NCBI RefSeq assembly: GCF_963678635.1
Contig: NC_087069.1
Location: 51,966,938 to 52,030,937, forward strand
Direction of reading: 5' to 3'
Origin: Symsagittifera roscoffensis
Taxonomy: Eukaryota > Xenacoelomorpha > Acoela > Convolutidae
DNA length: 64,000 nt
This document shows positions 1 to 12,292 of the stretch, piece by piece. The translations under genes and the position numbers were made by a program. The number at the start of each line of letters is the position of its first letter. Positions within the stretch are counted from its first letter, which is position 1. The notes beneath the pieces are model-generated. The model was not told where the DNA came from. It worked only from the letters and a program-made list of their open reading frames with translations, and searched no databases.

Positions 1-3000
1 AAAAAATTTTGTTTATGTTGAATTTTTTGACAGTTTTTTACAAAGTGCTCTTGCCATATTTTTTGGCCATTTCATCCGTACCGTCTTTATAATCATCACA
101 ATAAATGTGAAGCTTTGCATATGTTTGTAATTCAGAAACTTCATTTTCCTGAGGGAAGTTTTACTTTTTTTTCAAGGAAATTTATTTTTCTGTCTAAAAA
201 ATTGCAATTTCAGCCCAAATTTCAGTCCTTTTGTTTCCTTGATACGAAAATTTGTTTTTATGATACGAAAATGCCGTTTTTTTTTGTCTATTAGAATGCA
301 GTTTCCCACAGACTACAGACTAGTTTTGGTAATGAAACGCAATGCAATTTTTTTATCAAGGTCAGATTTGAAGATTCAAATTTACTTTGTGCAGCAACGG
401 CTTTTAAAAATTATTTTAAGAGCCCAGATCAGTTTTTTGAAGTATTTCCGGTTGAACTGCCGAGATAATTTTTCTACAAATTAAATATTTCGCAGAGCAA
501 TTAACCAAATTCTCTGTTTGTAACAAAATTATTCCTTCAGCCTTTTTCCAAAATAATTTGGTCGACTTGTCTTTTTCAATTTTCTCAGTTTCAAATCTTA
601 ATTTAGCATGGTTTGATCAGTATTTTTTTTGCTGATTAATTTTCACAATAATACTTGAAACATTTTGCCGTTTCGACCTTATCACCTTCAATTAGTTTCC
701 ATATTTAACTGCTCTCTTTTTGGGGGTTAAAAATTGTTTTGCTGTTAAAATTGAGAACACAGTAACGTAGTAAATATGTTTGCGGTGTTTTTTTCTCTAC
801 TTCTGAGCAAATTCAACTTTTGAACCAACTTTTTTTTATGAATTCTTTTATTTCATCTGATGAAAGATATCAAATTCCTCGGTTAGACTATGAAAGAAAA
901 ATCTAATTACGACTTTTTAAAAATGTTTTGGTTGTCTCAGAGTAGTTAATTTGGCTATTTTAAGGAAGTAAAACTACTCCATGTTGGCAGTCATTTTTAT
1001 GATTCAGCTATTCTTATGAATGAATTTGCATAACTTTTGTAACTGTTACACAATGGTGACGTAACTATTACATAACAGTTACGTATTTTTGGTTGAAGGG
1101 CACTCCGAGCATTAGGAGCATCGTCTTGATGCAAGGAGGTTTGTTTTTACATTATTAGAAAAATTTAATTTCGGGTAAGACTTTTATAAGGCGGTTATGT
1201 TTTCTCTTAAATGATAAATCGCTGCTTCAATGCTTTGCAGCGGGATAGATTTATCTCATTAAAATTACCAACCCTAGTATTAATTTGGTACTCTTTCTGC
1301 AGAAATTGTTTTTGAAAATGTCGTATGATTTTTAAGGATCATAATGATGATTTATATCGTAAGTGAGCTTAATTGATGAACCCAACTCTAGATTAAAAAA
1401 CCCATTAACATCTGATACATGTTTTTGATTTCATTAGAACTTCAATTTTTTCCCCAAGGGCGTCTTGTCGCTACAAGAGATGATTATCCGTGCGTATCGC
1501 ATTCTAATTAGAGAAAGAAGATGTTTATTCATGTTTTTTCCCAATTCAGTCCAATTTTGGAGTTTTGTTCGTCTCTTTTTTCAACTGATTCCAAATTGCT
1601 ACGCTAGGCAATGTTTTTTATATCTGCATTTGCCAATAAAAGAAATTTGTAGAGCATGGCGTATACCTCGTAAAAATTATTACAGAGAAGTTAAACAAAT
1701 TGATCATTTTTCTTCCCCGCTGTTTTAGTTTCAATTGTTGCTTTTTACTTTTTATTAAGGTTTTATAAAAAGAAGTCATATTTAATGAATGATTTTGTTT
1801 ATTGAAGATTAATTTGAAAGAGCTGAAAAAGAGCAGCACACCTATGAAAAAGGAAAGTGATGAACGATTCGTCATTTTTCTAGTTTTCAATTTTTTTATT
1901 TTTCATTAGTTGTTTTTTTTCCAACAAGATTGTAATTTTTGACTTAGCAAACTTATCTGGATTTTACCTCAATAACTTAATTTGCTTGTTTTATAAGTAA
2001 ACTCAAGTGATTTTTAAAAAAGCATTTTTTTATTTGAATGATATTTACGATGAAAAATTATCCTAATTATGGTTTCCGAAGAGGTTGGATTTTTGGCCAT
2101 TACGAGCAACTCAGAAAAACGAATGAGCCGAGATTTTGTTACGCACACTTCCTGAATAATTTGTTTTGCATTTGTAAATTGAAATGTCGCTTTTGATAAT
2201 TTTGACAAATTATTGCTTGCAACGAAATTTCACCGCATAAAAAACCATGAGCTTTATTTATTTTCCTTCAATGGTGTTGTGCGAAAAAATCTCAGCTAAT
2301 TAATCTTTTTAGGAAATTTTAATTTATCAAAAACAACTATGCGTTTTGGGTATGGTGGTAGTTCATAGCAGAGGGCAAGTCGTAGCTAGCGATAACACAC
2401 AGAAAACACAAAAAACTACCATTCTTCGCAATAAAAAATTTGTCTGGAAAGAGATGGAACAAAACGTCGGTTAAATAGTCGCTTGCAAGTTTCTTGTTAT
2501 GACGAAAAAAAAACATTATCTTTTGAGTATCGAGCAATTCGTTGAAGGCGTCAGCTCATACTAAGCGATATTTCACCCAACTTATGAAAAGATGCAGTCC
2601 TCGCAAACCAATTTAAAAAAGATTACCTGCTGAGTCAATCAGCAAAATAGTCCAAATTGAATCGCGCACCTAGTAAGCATAGCTGTTGGGTTGTTGGGCA
2701 AGGCTAAATTAAATTATTTCAAAAAATAATTTCTTTATATGGTAAATTGTTTTGCCATAAAATGTCACTCTAAGATTAGTATAAAAAAACGCCTGCCAAA
2801 TCGATCAATAATTTGTTCTTTCGCAGCATTTAACCCATGGAAAAATTGTTTCTGTGAAGATAATTTGAGTTGTGTCGAATGTTTCTGTTCTCAAACAAAC
2901 TTTTAGTAGATGAAAAGAAGATAAAAAAACGCTTCTAAAATTGTTTTTCTAATTTTACTTAAGCTATGATGTATTAATTAATTCACAATTTGAAACTAAA

Positions 3001-3153
3001 ACTCGGAGCAAAAAACTGATTGACAAACATCTGAAAAATAATCAAAAGAAAAAAAAATTGTCCGTTGGGGATTTTTATGTTCTATACAGTCGGAGTTGTA
3101 GGAGTTTTTGGTTGAGTGGAACTTTCATAACACCTTATTAAAATTTAGTATCA
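1..3153. other. No gene seen
   Basis: AT-rich, T-run-rich DNA. The longest open frames are 81-90 codons with no domain, as expected by chance. A trace resembling an F1 end (GAGCATTAGGAGCATCG) is near 1105. Confidence 0.5.
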
Positions 3154-4119
3154 CCCGCATCCAAGTTTAGGCGTAAATAATCGATTATAACGGATTATTG
3201 TGATGTTTTTTTTTGATAATTATAATTGATTATAATTACCAAAATTAGGTGTTTAAAGGATTTATAATTGATTATAATCGTGATATTTTCCAAGAGATTA
3301 TAATCTCTTATAATCGATTATAATTGATTATAGTTTTTACAAAAAAAAACCTTAGAATCAATTATAATCTCTTATTTTGCCAAAACTTTGTCAATTCAAA
3401 ACTATAATCGAATTAAATCGTATGGATTATTATTTTTGTTTCAATAAGAAAATCTCTGAAAGAGAGATCTCATGAAAACTTTGGTTCATCTGAACACAAA
3501 GTTTTACCTCGAAACAAAAGTTTCATTGAGATTTTTTCATATTAATGGAAAGCTTACCGCGGTAGATGAAAAATAAATCTTCCGAATCAATCATAAAACT
3601 AACTCAACTTGCTGATGTTTTGGTTCTTAAAAAGCTTAAAATATGCATCACAAAACAACTCTAATGGGGAAGAAATGAAAAAAAAAACTTTATAAATTTG
3701 AATTGATTGGAAAATTTTAAAAACTTTTTTCTCATTTTTCATAAGACCAACGTTTACAAAAACAATAAAATATGAGCAATTTAGATGCAACTACGAAGAC
3801 AAAATGGACAAACAAAAGGGATTATAATCAATTATAATCGATTATAATGGATTTTTGTGCAAAACCAATGAATTAAAAATTTGAATAAAAATAATGGATT
3901 ATAATCAATTATAATCGATTATAACTGTATCGAAAAAGGGATGAATAAATAATTGATTATAATTGGTTATAAAGGATGATAATTAATTTTAATTTGATCT
4001 TAAAAAGAGAGATTATAATCGATTATTAATTGATTAAAATCGATTGTTTCCCAATTTTAGTAAGACGGGTACTAAAATTGTATTATAATCGATTATTAAC
4101 GCTTGAAATTGGATGCGGG
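3154..4119. mobile_element. F3 foldback element, copy 1
   Basis: Ends CCCGCATCCAAGTTTAGGCG and (reverse complement) CCCGCATCCAATTTCAAGCG. Between them are about ten copies or near-copies of ATTATAATCGATTATAAT, a self-complementary 18-mer, concentrated at both ends (3180-3330, 3820-4100). A non-palindromic centre includes two 60-70-codon chance ORFs. There is no transposase. Confidence 0.65.
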
Positions 4120-4435
4120 CAGCCACTTTTAAAAAATCAATGTGTCCTTTCTTTGTTTCATTGCGCCTGTTTTTTGCGACTGTATGCTGGCTGAGTTAAT
4201 TAAAATTGCTGGATGGATTATGGATGGTGTTATATTTTACGACTAATCACAAAAAAAACAAATATGTCATCAGATGTGATCTATGCCTATGATTTTAAAA
4301 AATTTGAAAACTAAATTCCTGTTTCCTGAAAATTGTTTTATTTGATCGGCTGCAAAAAGTGAAGAAAGAGTCATAAACTTTTAAAAATTCATAAGCTTTT
4401 AAGAATTTTTGAGCTGCTTAGGAGCCAATGCATTT

Positions 4436-4964
4436 TGTTCCGACTTTCGATAGGAAAGTAGCGGAATATTTGTGCTCGGGATGGGTTTTTTCTTCAGACA
4501 AATTTCGACTTTTTAACTAGCCATTTTTGACGGAGTTTTTTTTTATCATTCAAAAAGTATTGTTGTCATGAGCTCAAATTTGAAAAGATGTTTTTACCTT
4601 TGATAATTTTTCATTAATTATGGGATTTTAAAGATTAACATTTTGACCAATTTGGGACAATTAACGCGCGATATATTTCGCGCTGGTAACGCGTAAGCGG
4701 AGAGTTGATCCGTGTTATAAATCGTTCCAAATTGGTTAAACGAAGCTTATTTGCCATAATTGATGTGTTACAAGGAACGAAAACTATCTTTTTGTACTTT
4801 ATATGGCGTGTGGGGGGATGATTTTCATTAAAAATTTCAAATTTTAGAAAAAAAATTTCATTTTATTTTATTACATTTAATTTTTTAAAGTTATTACCTC
4901 TCCATAAAACCTTAAAAGGCAGTCGGAACATTCAGGGCTTCGCCCTGATAGGAGCAGTCTTGTT
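4436..4964 (+). mobile_element. F1 MITE-like element, copy A
   Basis: Starts TGTTCCGACTTTCGA and ends with the reverse complement of TGTTCCGACT (AGTCGGAACA), followed by the hairpin CAGGGCTTCGCCCTG and GCAGTCTTGTT. Internal landmarks are shared with all copies: AATATTTGTGCTCGGG, TTTTTAACTAGCC, and an imperfect central inverted repeat (CCAATTTGGGAC ... GTTCCAAATTGG) around a CG-rich core (AACGCGCGATATATTTCGCG, then AACGCGTAAGCGG). There is no coding capacity. It is a non-autonomous inverted-repeat element; the superfamily is unknown. Confidence 0.75.
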
Positions 4965-5089
4965 TGTCTTTGTTCTGCTGCTATCATGATCCAATACATT
5001 TTTTTCTTGAAATTTTTAAAGTATTTCAAATAAAATCATCGGTTAAATTGTTCTACATTACACTTGTAGAACAATTTTCGATGTAGGAT

Positions 5090-5421
5090 TTTCAAAAATT
5101 TCGAAAATTTTGACGACTTCTTTTTTTTTTAGGTCGACCAAATTGATTTTCCGAGCTCTCCTTAGCTCTAAAAAGACGCTGTTTTGGCAAATTTTCTGCG
5201 CCGCAGACAATTTTTTGAAAAAACAGGTCAAAAAGCCGTTTTTGGGCACTTTTTGGAAAATTTTGACAAAAAATGCGTTTTTTTTTTGGCGCGCGCTACC
5301 CCTCAGAAATAGTATTATTGGCGCCAAAGGCGCTTTTTGAAAAATTTTAGGGTCAGTCGGCTAAAAATGGATTTCCTAAAAAGTACCAAAGGGGGACCCT
5401 TTGGGTCGGCAGAGTGTCATG
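5090..5421 (+). mobile_element. F2 hAT-like MITE copy
   Basis: Shared family landmarks in order: AGGTCGACCAAATTGATTTT, CCGAGCTCTCCTTAGC, TGCGCCGCAG, GGCGCGCGCTACCCC, TTGGCGCCAAAGGCGC, TTTTAGGGTCAGTCGGC, AAAGGGGGACCCTTTGGGTC. The ends are not preserved. The ORFs on both strands (up to 89 codons) are repeat artefacts. Confidence 0.6.
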
Positions 5422-8400
5422 ATATAGCAATCATGATATAGCCTTATCTTTCTATGAAAAGTAGAGCATCAGAAGCAAATTTGACAAAAGTTTACAGCTG
5501 ATTTTTCATCAATTTAAAACTAAAAATTGTATATTGCAGCGTTGAACTCTCGCAGCGTTTAATTTCTCGGTTAAACATAGCCCAATGTTGCTGAAAAACT
5601 TATTCATAAAGCAACACTGATCAGCGATGATGATCTATGCACGTTCAAGAGCCAGAAGGAACATTATTTTTATATGAATTATTTTTTGGCTTTTTGTTTC
5701 AGCTGCTAAAAAATTGGTTCTGCTTGAAACATAAAAATTGTAGATATAATTTTTCGGGGCTATTTTTGTTATCTTTCATCAGAAATGGAGGTTCAAATTG
5801 TGATAGCTTGCAGCTATTTTTTTATGCTTTTATTACATAACACATGGTTGCTTCAAAGGTAAAGAATGAATAAGTCGATTTGCTCATATTTACAGTTCCT
5901 TGTCTGTATCTTTTGTATTGCTTTTTGAAAGCCAACATGATAGAAATGTTCTTATCTATATATCTATTTACTGATTAAAGTGGGATTTTAACAAATTTTT
6001 AAAAACCACCCGAAGTTGTATTTTTCATTTCATCTGAAAGAGAAAGCAATACTTTTGATGAAAAATCTATACAGTGTCATATATTTTTTTGAAGTGAAAT
6101 AAACAATTTTTTTGTTCTTTTGTAGGCTTCCCAATCAGATAGAATAGCTTCAAACTATTTTTATAATCAAAGATTTTGTCTATTAACTAGTTCCAAAATT
6201 TATCCAATTTGTTCACTAATTAATGCAAAATTCTTCAAATTTTGGTCTTGAAAAATTATTATGCTCTAATTGTGGAGAAAACTTTGACCATGACTCAATT
6301 TTTTTTAAACTAAGGAAACCGCAAAGATTTTCTTGTTTTTCTTTTAGGAACATGAAGTTGCGTTATGGTTTTTCTGATGAGCAAGGCTGGGAAAAGTTTT
6401 TATCAGTGTAAAGTTCCGAATACTTAACTCGTCCTCTGAACATCCGAAAAGTAGTTATCCAAAAGTTAGAGAAAAACTATTTGCAATTGTTTTTTGAGCT
6501 CAGAATATCATTATTTTCCAGATTCTCTAAAAACTCGAACTGTTTATTCTAAGCAAAAAAAAACGCAAATGTGTTTTGATCGAAAAACCACTTTTTTTTC
6601 TCGACCCAAAATTGTTTTCAATATTCTCGAAAATGGCATCTTGGAAGTTGGATTCATGGAAAAAATCTGAATTTTGATTTGCTTCATTGAGTTGAGGTTG
6701 GCGCAATCTAATTTTAAATTTGAGTGGATTAGATGCAATCCAATTTTAATAAGTAAGAAACTCTCATTAAAACACCAAGGAGTGGCTATAAAAAGATTGA
6801 GCAAATTGACCCATTTGCTCATTTCACTCAACGAAAAGCAAATCAAAGCTCAGATTTTTCCATTAATAGTAGCGCATTTTAAAGACCCGACTTTTGAAAT
6901 TAGTGAAAAAAACCAAAGTCTGGACTTTCAAAGTCTGGATATGAGTCTGGGACCTTGACATGGAAAATAGAAAAATATCCCGAGTTTTAAATCTGCTCAT
7001 TTTTGTGATAACTCCATTACATTAAAGCAGACAATGTTATAAAAAGATAGTTTTGGTATGTTTAAAACTGTGCCTTAATTTTTAGTCGATGACTATTGCT
7101 TTGAATTTTATAATCAATTGGAGCAAGACGGGGTTACTTATAAATTTTTGCCCAAAAATTATCAATCACTCAAGCAGCGGGTATCCAGAAAAGAAAAATA
7201 TTACTGTTTTTGTCCTATTCACTTCAATACACTTGGGTTGTTTCATACTGCTCCAATAAATGTTGGAGCAGCAGTAAAAAATTCAATAAAACTAAGCCAC
7301 TTTAGCGAATGCAGGCAAAAACTTGATATGAATCCTGAAACTATTTGTTTGAAACTATTGCATTCGGAAAAAATTTTTTAGGCGAAGTTCTAATTTTGTA
7401 CTGAATATCAGGTCTCTTCACATCTTTTCGATAAATTAATGAGAAAAATACTATAAAAGAATTCAACTATTTTGTAAATGACGGGCTACAACATGTGCTG
7501 TAAAAAGTTTCTAAGGCGAAAAAAGAAGAACATAGCCAGCAGACATCTCGAAAATAGTCAACATACGTTTGTAAACAGAACAAAAATACTGATTTATCAA
7601 AATTCCTTGAAGCTCTTTGATTTTTATTGACAGTTAATATGATTGACAGTTATCAGACAATTTGAGAAATACCAATCAACCCTATTTGGGAAACCTAGAA
7701 TTTTAGATTTAAAAGTTTTCTTCGGCGATAAATATGAAAATTAATGCACACAATTTTTTCGTGACTTATACAACTTCGCTGTTCGATAGTGGAGCTTGCC
7801 TTCGTTTTAACAAAGGAAGTGAGTTAATTTCAAAACAAATCAGACGTGAAAGCGCAAAAAAGTAAACTTGAGACGGAACGAATTGTAAGGTTTTCCTTAA
7901 AAAAATCACGACCTACGTGAAAATCTGAACTAAATTTATCGACGCTTTAAAATCAAACAGTAGAAGTTATACAAAAATCTCAAAATAAAAAGAACTGGAC
8001 AGAACCTTGCAGGGAAAAACAATTAAACAAAAAAAGATTCAGATTCAAGGGTAGCGCGAGCCAAAAAATAACAAAACGAAATTCAAACTTTTATAAAGAG
8101 TTATCGGCTGAATATCTTAATTTTTTTGCTTTTTTTCATAAATCAGGTATGAGATATCTAAATTTCTGCTGCCTCGAGCGCTAATTGCAGCAAAAAACTT
8201 AGTTGTTCTCTGCTAAAAGCTTACTCTTTCACTGTCTAGATCAGAGTTTTTTAAATAAATTTTTGAATTTTTAAGAGCTCATGAACTTGATTTATCCAGA
8301 AAGTATTTTGCGATTTATAAAAAGTCTATAATTATGAGAAATATTGTCTATATATAGTTTTGAAAATAGTATTTTGATTTTTCTTTTTGGTTGTTTTTTG

Positions 8401-10177
8401 CAATGTGGTGTCTAATCAGAAAACTTGAGGAACCAGTTACCTGAATTGACAAAAACTTAGTTCTCAAACTATCCATACACTATAATGAAAACTATTACAT
8501 AATTTTACTTAAAATCTTTGTAAGCAACTACTTAAACAAACAACATGTCAATTCAATGCTCTTTGCTAATGTTCTATTTTTGCCAGTTATTAACAGAAAA
8601 AAAAAGATTTTGCAGAGGTTTTCATAGTTTTGCTTTGTTATTGAAAATAATTTTTACCTCCCATTTTTTCTTTGATAATTGTATGGCAAGCAGTTTTTCG
8701 ACGAGAACCACATGCTTAATTTTTGCAAACAATTTGCTCCTACTCAACAAAAACCCATTTCTTTTTTCGAAAATAATTAAACCTTTATATTTTTTTTTTC
8801 GATTTTTTAAATTTTATTTCAGATAAATATTGTATAATACAATTATCAAGTATTGATATTAAAATGTTTTTTTTTTTCATCCGACAAATGAAATTTCTAT
8901 CGGTGACTAGAAAAATTCAAGGCCATCAATTAGACGAATACTTTTATTCAAAACTTCAAAACAAAATTTGTAAATTCTATGAACAATTTTGACAAGCTTA
9001 AAATTCAAACTCCATATATAGAAATGTATAATGTTTTTTGAAAGGAGGCCAACCCGGTTTGTCGACAATGGCCAACCATCTTTCTTTTGTTGCAAAAACA
9101 GTGCTAGCTAGCACTTTGTTCCGATCTAAATTCTGATGTTTTCTCAAGGCTATGAATAAAATTGACTCGTTATTTGTTTCTAGCATCTTGTTCACACTGC
9201 ATTTCATTTCAATTTGTCTGCATTTACAGTCCAAGACAAAGAAAACAGAAACATGTTTTTGATCGGCTTCCTTTACCGCTTTTGTTTCCTTCTTTGCCTG
9301 CGTTTTCCACAACCTCTGATCAGCGCTATTTGAAGACTATTTAATCTTCAAAGAGAACAAAAGAGAGAATGTGAAAAAGGCATCTAAATCAATGGCTGAA
9401 ACCATTTTTTTTCAGATAAAACATACGGGCGTTCTTTTGATAGATTAAATCGCCTTTGATGGTTTCTCTGCGCTTCTCAGAAATATTTTTTGTTTTTAAT
9501 GTTGTAGAAAACAGTCTACATTGAGAAGACTTTCATTTTTAGTTGACATTTAATATAAACGGAAAATTTTTTAATCGGGGCCGAATTTTAGATGAGCCTA
9601 TGGACTTTTAGGCAGACTACATTGCTTTTGGCAAGCTTTTAGAGCCTTCAAACAACTATTTTAAAGTCGTTTTTGCTAGCCGCGAATCTATTAAAGGTGT
9701 TTCAGTCTGTCGCTTTGACAAAGGTATTATGCTTTGAGCAATCAGTTTTTGGTTGAAAATAATTGACAACTGACATTGAAAAAACTTTTGATTGCAAAAT
9801 TTATTGTTTTTTGTTAAAATTGATTTGCTAAAATAATTTTTTTTAAATAAAAAAACATTGAAAAGATTTTTAATGTCGGTTAATATGTAATGCCAATCAA
9901 AATTACTTATGAGTGCAAGAATGTAGATTCTGTGCCTCGAGAAATTGTCAGCAAGATAAAATCTACGGATTATACTACCACTTAGTGAAAATATTTTCAT
10001 GTTATCTCTTCGATCCGAAGACTTTAGCATAAATGTTTTAGGTAAACCGCGTACATCAAAAATACTTCAAGGTCGCTTGACCTTTAATGTCAATTAAAAA
10101 GTAGTACTAAGAGATTGAGTTTTCATTCAATTTGAATACGATTTAGTTGTGAGCAAATCAGATCGAAAAGTAAACAA
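5422..10177. other. No confident gene
   Basis: Apart from the weak exon candidate at 7086, I see only chance-like ORFs here. They include a 124-codon minus-strand frame at 9656-10030 whose Ile/Asn/Lys/Phe-rich composition fits AT-rich non-coding DNA. Confidence 0.45.
7086..7381 (+). CDS. Candidate terminal exon, unknown product
   Basis: After tttttag (ending 7085) a frame is open for 98 codons to TAG at 7379. The peptide (DDYCFEFYNQLEQDGVTYKF at its start, later CFCPIHFNTLGL) has a less poly-Phe/Lys composition than most chance ORFs nearby. I recognise no domain. Nearby plus-strand open stretches at 6223-6411 (a CSNC pair) and 6674-6958 could be further exons, but no splice chain is convincing. 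It could equally be chance or a decayed gene. Confidence 0.2.
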
Positions 10178-11117
10178 CCCGGGTTGACCTCCATACACCG
10201 AAAATGCTTATCATACAATTCCATACATCAAGTGTGTGGAAAAATGCTTGTCATACAATTTTCATACAATTTCTAAAAATGATTGAAAAAAGATATAAAC
10301 TTTTTTCTGTGGCTGTTTGATTCTAATAAAACAGTCTGTTAAAAAAATCGAGGTTTTCGTTTTTTGAAAAAAATGCTTATCATACAATTCCCATATATTG
10401 AAATTGTATGACTGGCATTTTTTTCATGCCGACACAAAATATTTTCAAGTAATTTTGAAAATTTGACCCAAAATTTTTTTTTTCTTGACCGCAAATCGAA
10501 TTTCGTACGCAAACAAACATTTTTCGAAAATAATTTTTTGCATGCAAAATTTAATTTTTTGTGTGCATAACGTAGTCCTGGATACAATAATATTGGCTTT
10601 TATTTTCTTTTGACTTAATTTTTTTTTTCAAAAACGCTGAAAATTCCTATTTCCTTTGTATGGGGTGTTTATATATGCCTTGATCAATGTCTGATAATTT
10701 GAAAATTCAAAAACTTAAAATAATCACCATTAAAAAATTTTGCCAAAAATTAAAAGTTTGTTACTTTTTTTTATATCAATTGTGAAAGACAACCTAACTC
10801 AGGTCGTTTTCTATGCATTGTAAATGCAAAGACCGTCCAAACTTTGGTGCTTTGAGCAACCAAGGTCTTTGTCTCTTGTGTTCGGTTGCAAACACAACCA
10901 AAAATTTTTCAGAAAATAAATTTAGAAAGAAAAAATCAAACTTAGGTTTATGGAAAATGGTTTATGGAAAAACACCTGTCATACAATTTTCATTTATGGA
11001 AAAATGTTTATCACAGAGATTTCATACAATGTTCTGTACGTATGGCATTGTATGGAATTGTATGACAAGAAGTTTCTCATATATGGGAATTGTATGATAA
11101 GTTTCGGTCATCCCGGG
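10178..11117. mobile_element. F4 foldback element, copy 1
   Basis: Ends CCCGGGTTGACCTCCATACA and (reverse complement) CCCGGGATGACCGAAACTTA. The unit TCATACAATTYCATA and its reverse complement recur at 10200-10270, 10378-10410 and 10975-11100. A secondary landmark, TGCATAACGTAGTCCTGG, is at 10564. ORFs here (82-101 codons) do not look like genes. Confidence 0.65.
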
Positions 11118-11647
11118 AAGACTGCTCGTTTCAGGGCGAAGCCCTGAATGTTACGACTGCTTTTGAATGTTTATGGAGCAGCAGTAAAAACATAAAAACA
11201 TTATATGAAATAAAACAAAATGAAAAAAAAATTCTAAAATTTGAAATTTTCAATGAAAATCATCCCCCCACACGCCATATAAAGTACAAAAAGATAGTTT
11301 TCGTTCCTTGTAACACATCAATTATGGCAAATAAGCTTCGTTCAACCAATTTGGAACGATTTATAAGACGGATTAAATCTCCGCTTACGCGTTAATAGCG
11401 CGAATTATATCGCGCGTTAATTGTCCCAAATTGGTCAAAATGTCAATCTTTAAACCCTCATAAGTTAACGAAAAATGATCACAGGTGAAATATCTTTTCA
11501 AATTTAAGCTCAAGACAACAATACCTTTTGAATGATATAAAAAAATTCCGTCAAAAATGGCTAGTTAAAAAGTCGAAAGTTGTTTGAAGAAAATAAACCC
11601 ACCCCGAGCACAAATATTCCGTTACTTTCCTATCGAAAGTCGGAACA
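11117..11647 (-). mobile_element. F1 MITE-like element, copy B
   Basis: Reverse orientation of copy A: GACTGCTCG, hairpin CAGGGCGAAGCCCTG, GCCATATAAAGTACAAAAAG, central CCAATTTGGAACGATT and CGCGCGTTAATTGTCCC, then CGAAAGTCGGAACA. It abuts the F4 element ending CCCGGG at 11117, so one probably inserted next to or into the other. Confidence 0.75.
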
Positions 11648-12292
11648 AAAAAGTATGTTCACCAAAATTAATAACTTTTTTCTTCCGAATTTTTAGAGAG
11701 TATACTGTAAGTTGCGATTTAAAACAATTTAGAAATCAATATAAATGTTTTCTTGCTTGTTAGTTTATTCAAACATCGCCTCTTTACTTAACACAAAAAA
11801 AAACGGTTTCATAATTTTTCTAACTGTTACCAATATTTAATAGCCGCCGGATATAAACCAGGCGCTTGAAACTTCTTGATGGATATAAAAGAAGTTCAAA
11901 AAGTTTTCCTCGATGTCAACAAAAACAGGGAAAAACTTTGTTTTGTTGTCCAATTTAAGAGCTGATAATTTTTTTTTCAGTTGAGCGGCTTTTTTTAAGT
12001 TTTTCTATCCGACCATGTCACTGCACGAAAGTATGTTGGTGGAGTTTTTTCAACCAAATTTGATAAACTCACCCAAACTGTAAAAGAGCCAAAGGTAGTA
12101 TAAAATCAAAACGTTTTTAGCCCAAATTTGGGTTTCAAACAAATTTTTAGGAAAAAATCTCTCTCAAAAAAAGTTGATCTGAACAATTTCTTGATGAGAG
12201 ACTTGCCTCTGGAAAAAATTATCAAACAATTTTTGCTTAATCATAGCTGCTACGCTATAAAACAATAAGTACTTTTCCTCTGTGAATTCTTT

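Noticed and set aside
3154-4119. CRISPR-like or origin-like direct repeat array
   Set aside because: Units are palindromic, irregularly spaced and confined between inverted termini in eukaryotic DNA, so a foldback element fits better.
9656-10030. 124-codon minus-strand ORF
   Set aside because: Length is within chance for this base composition across six frames of 64 kb; Asn/Ile/Lys/Phe-rich, with no domain.
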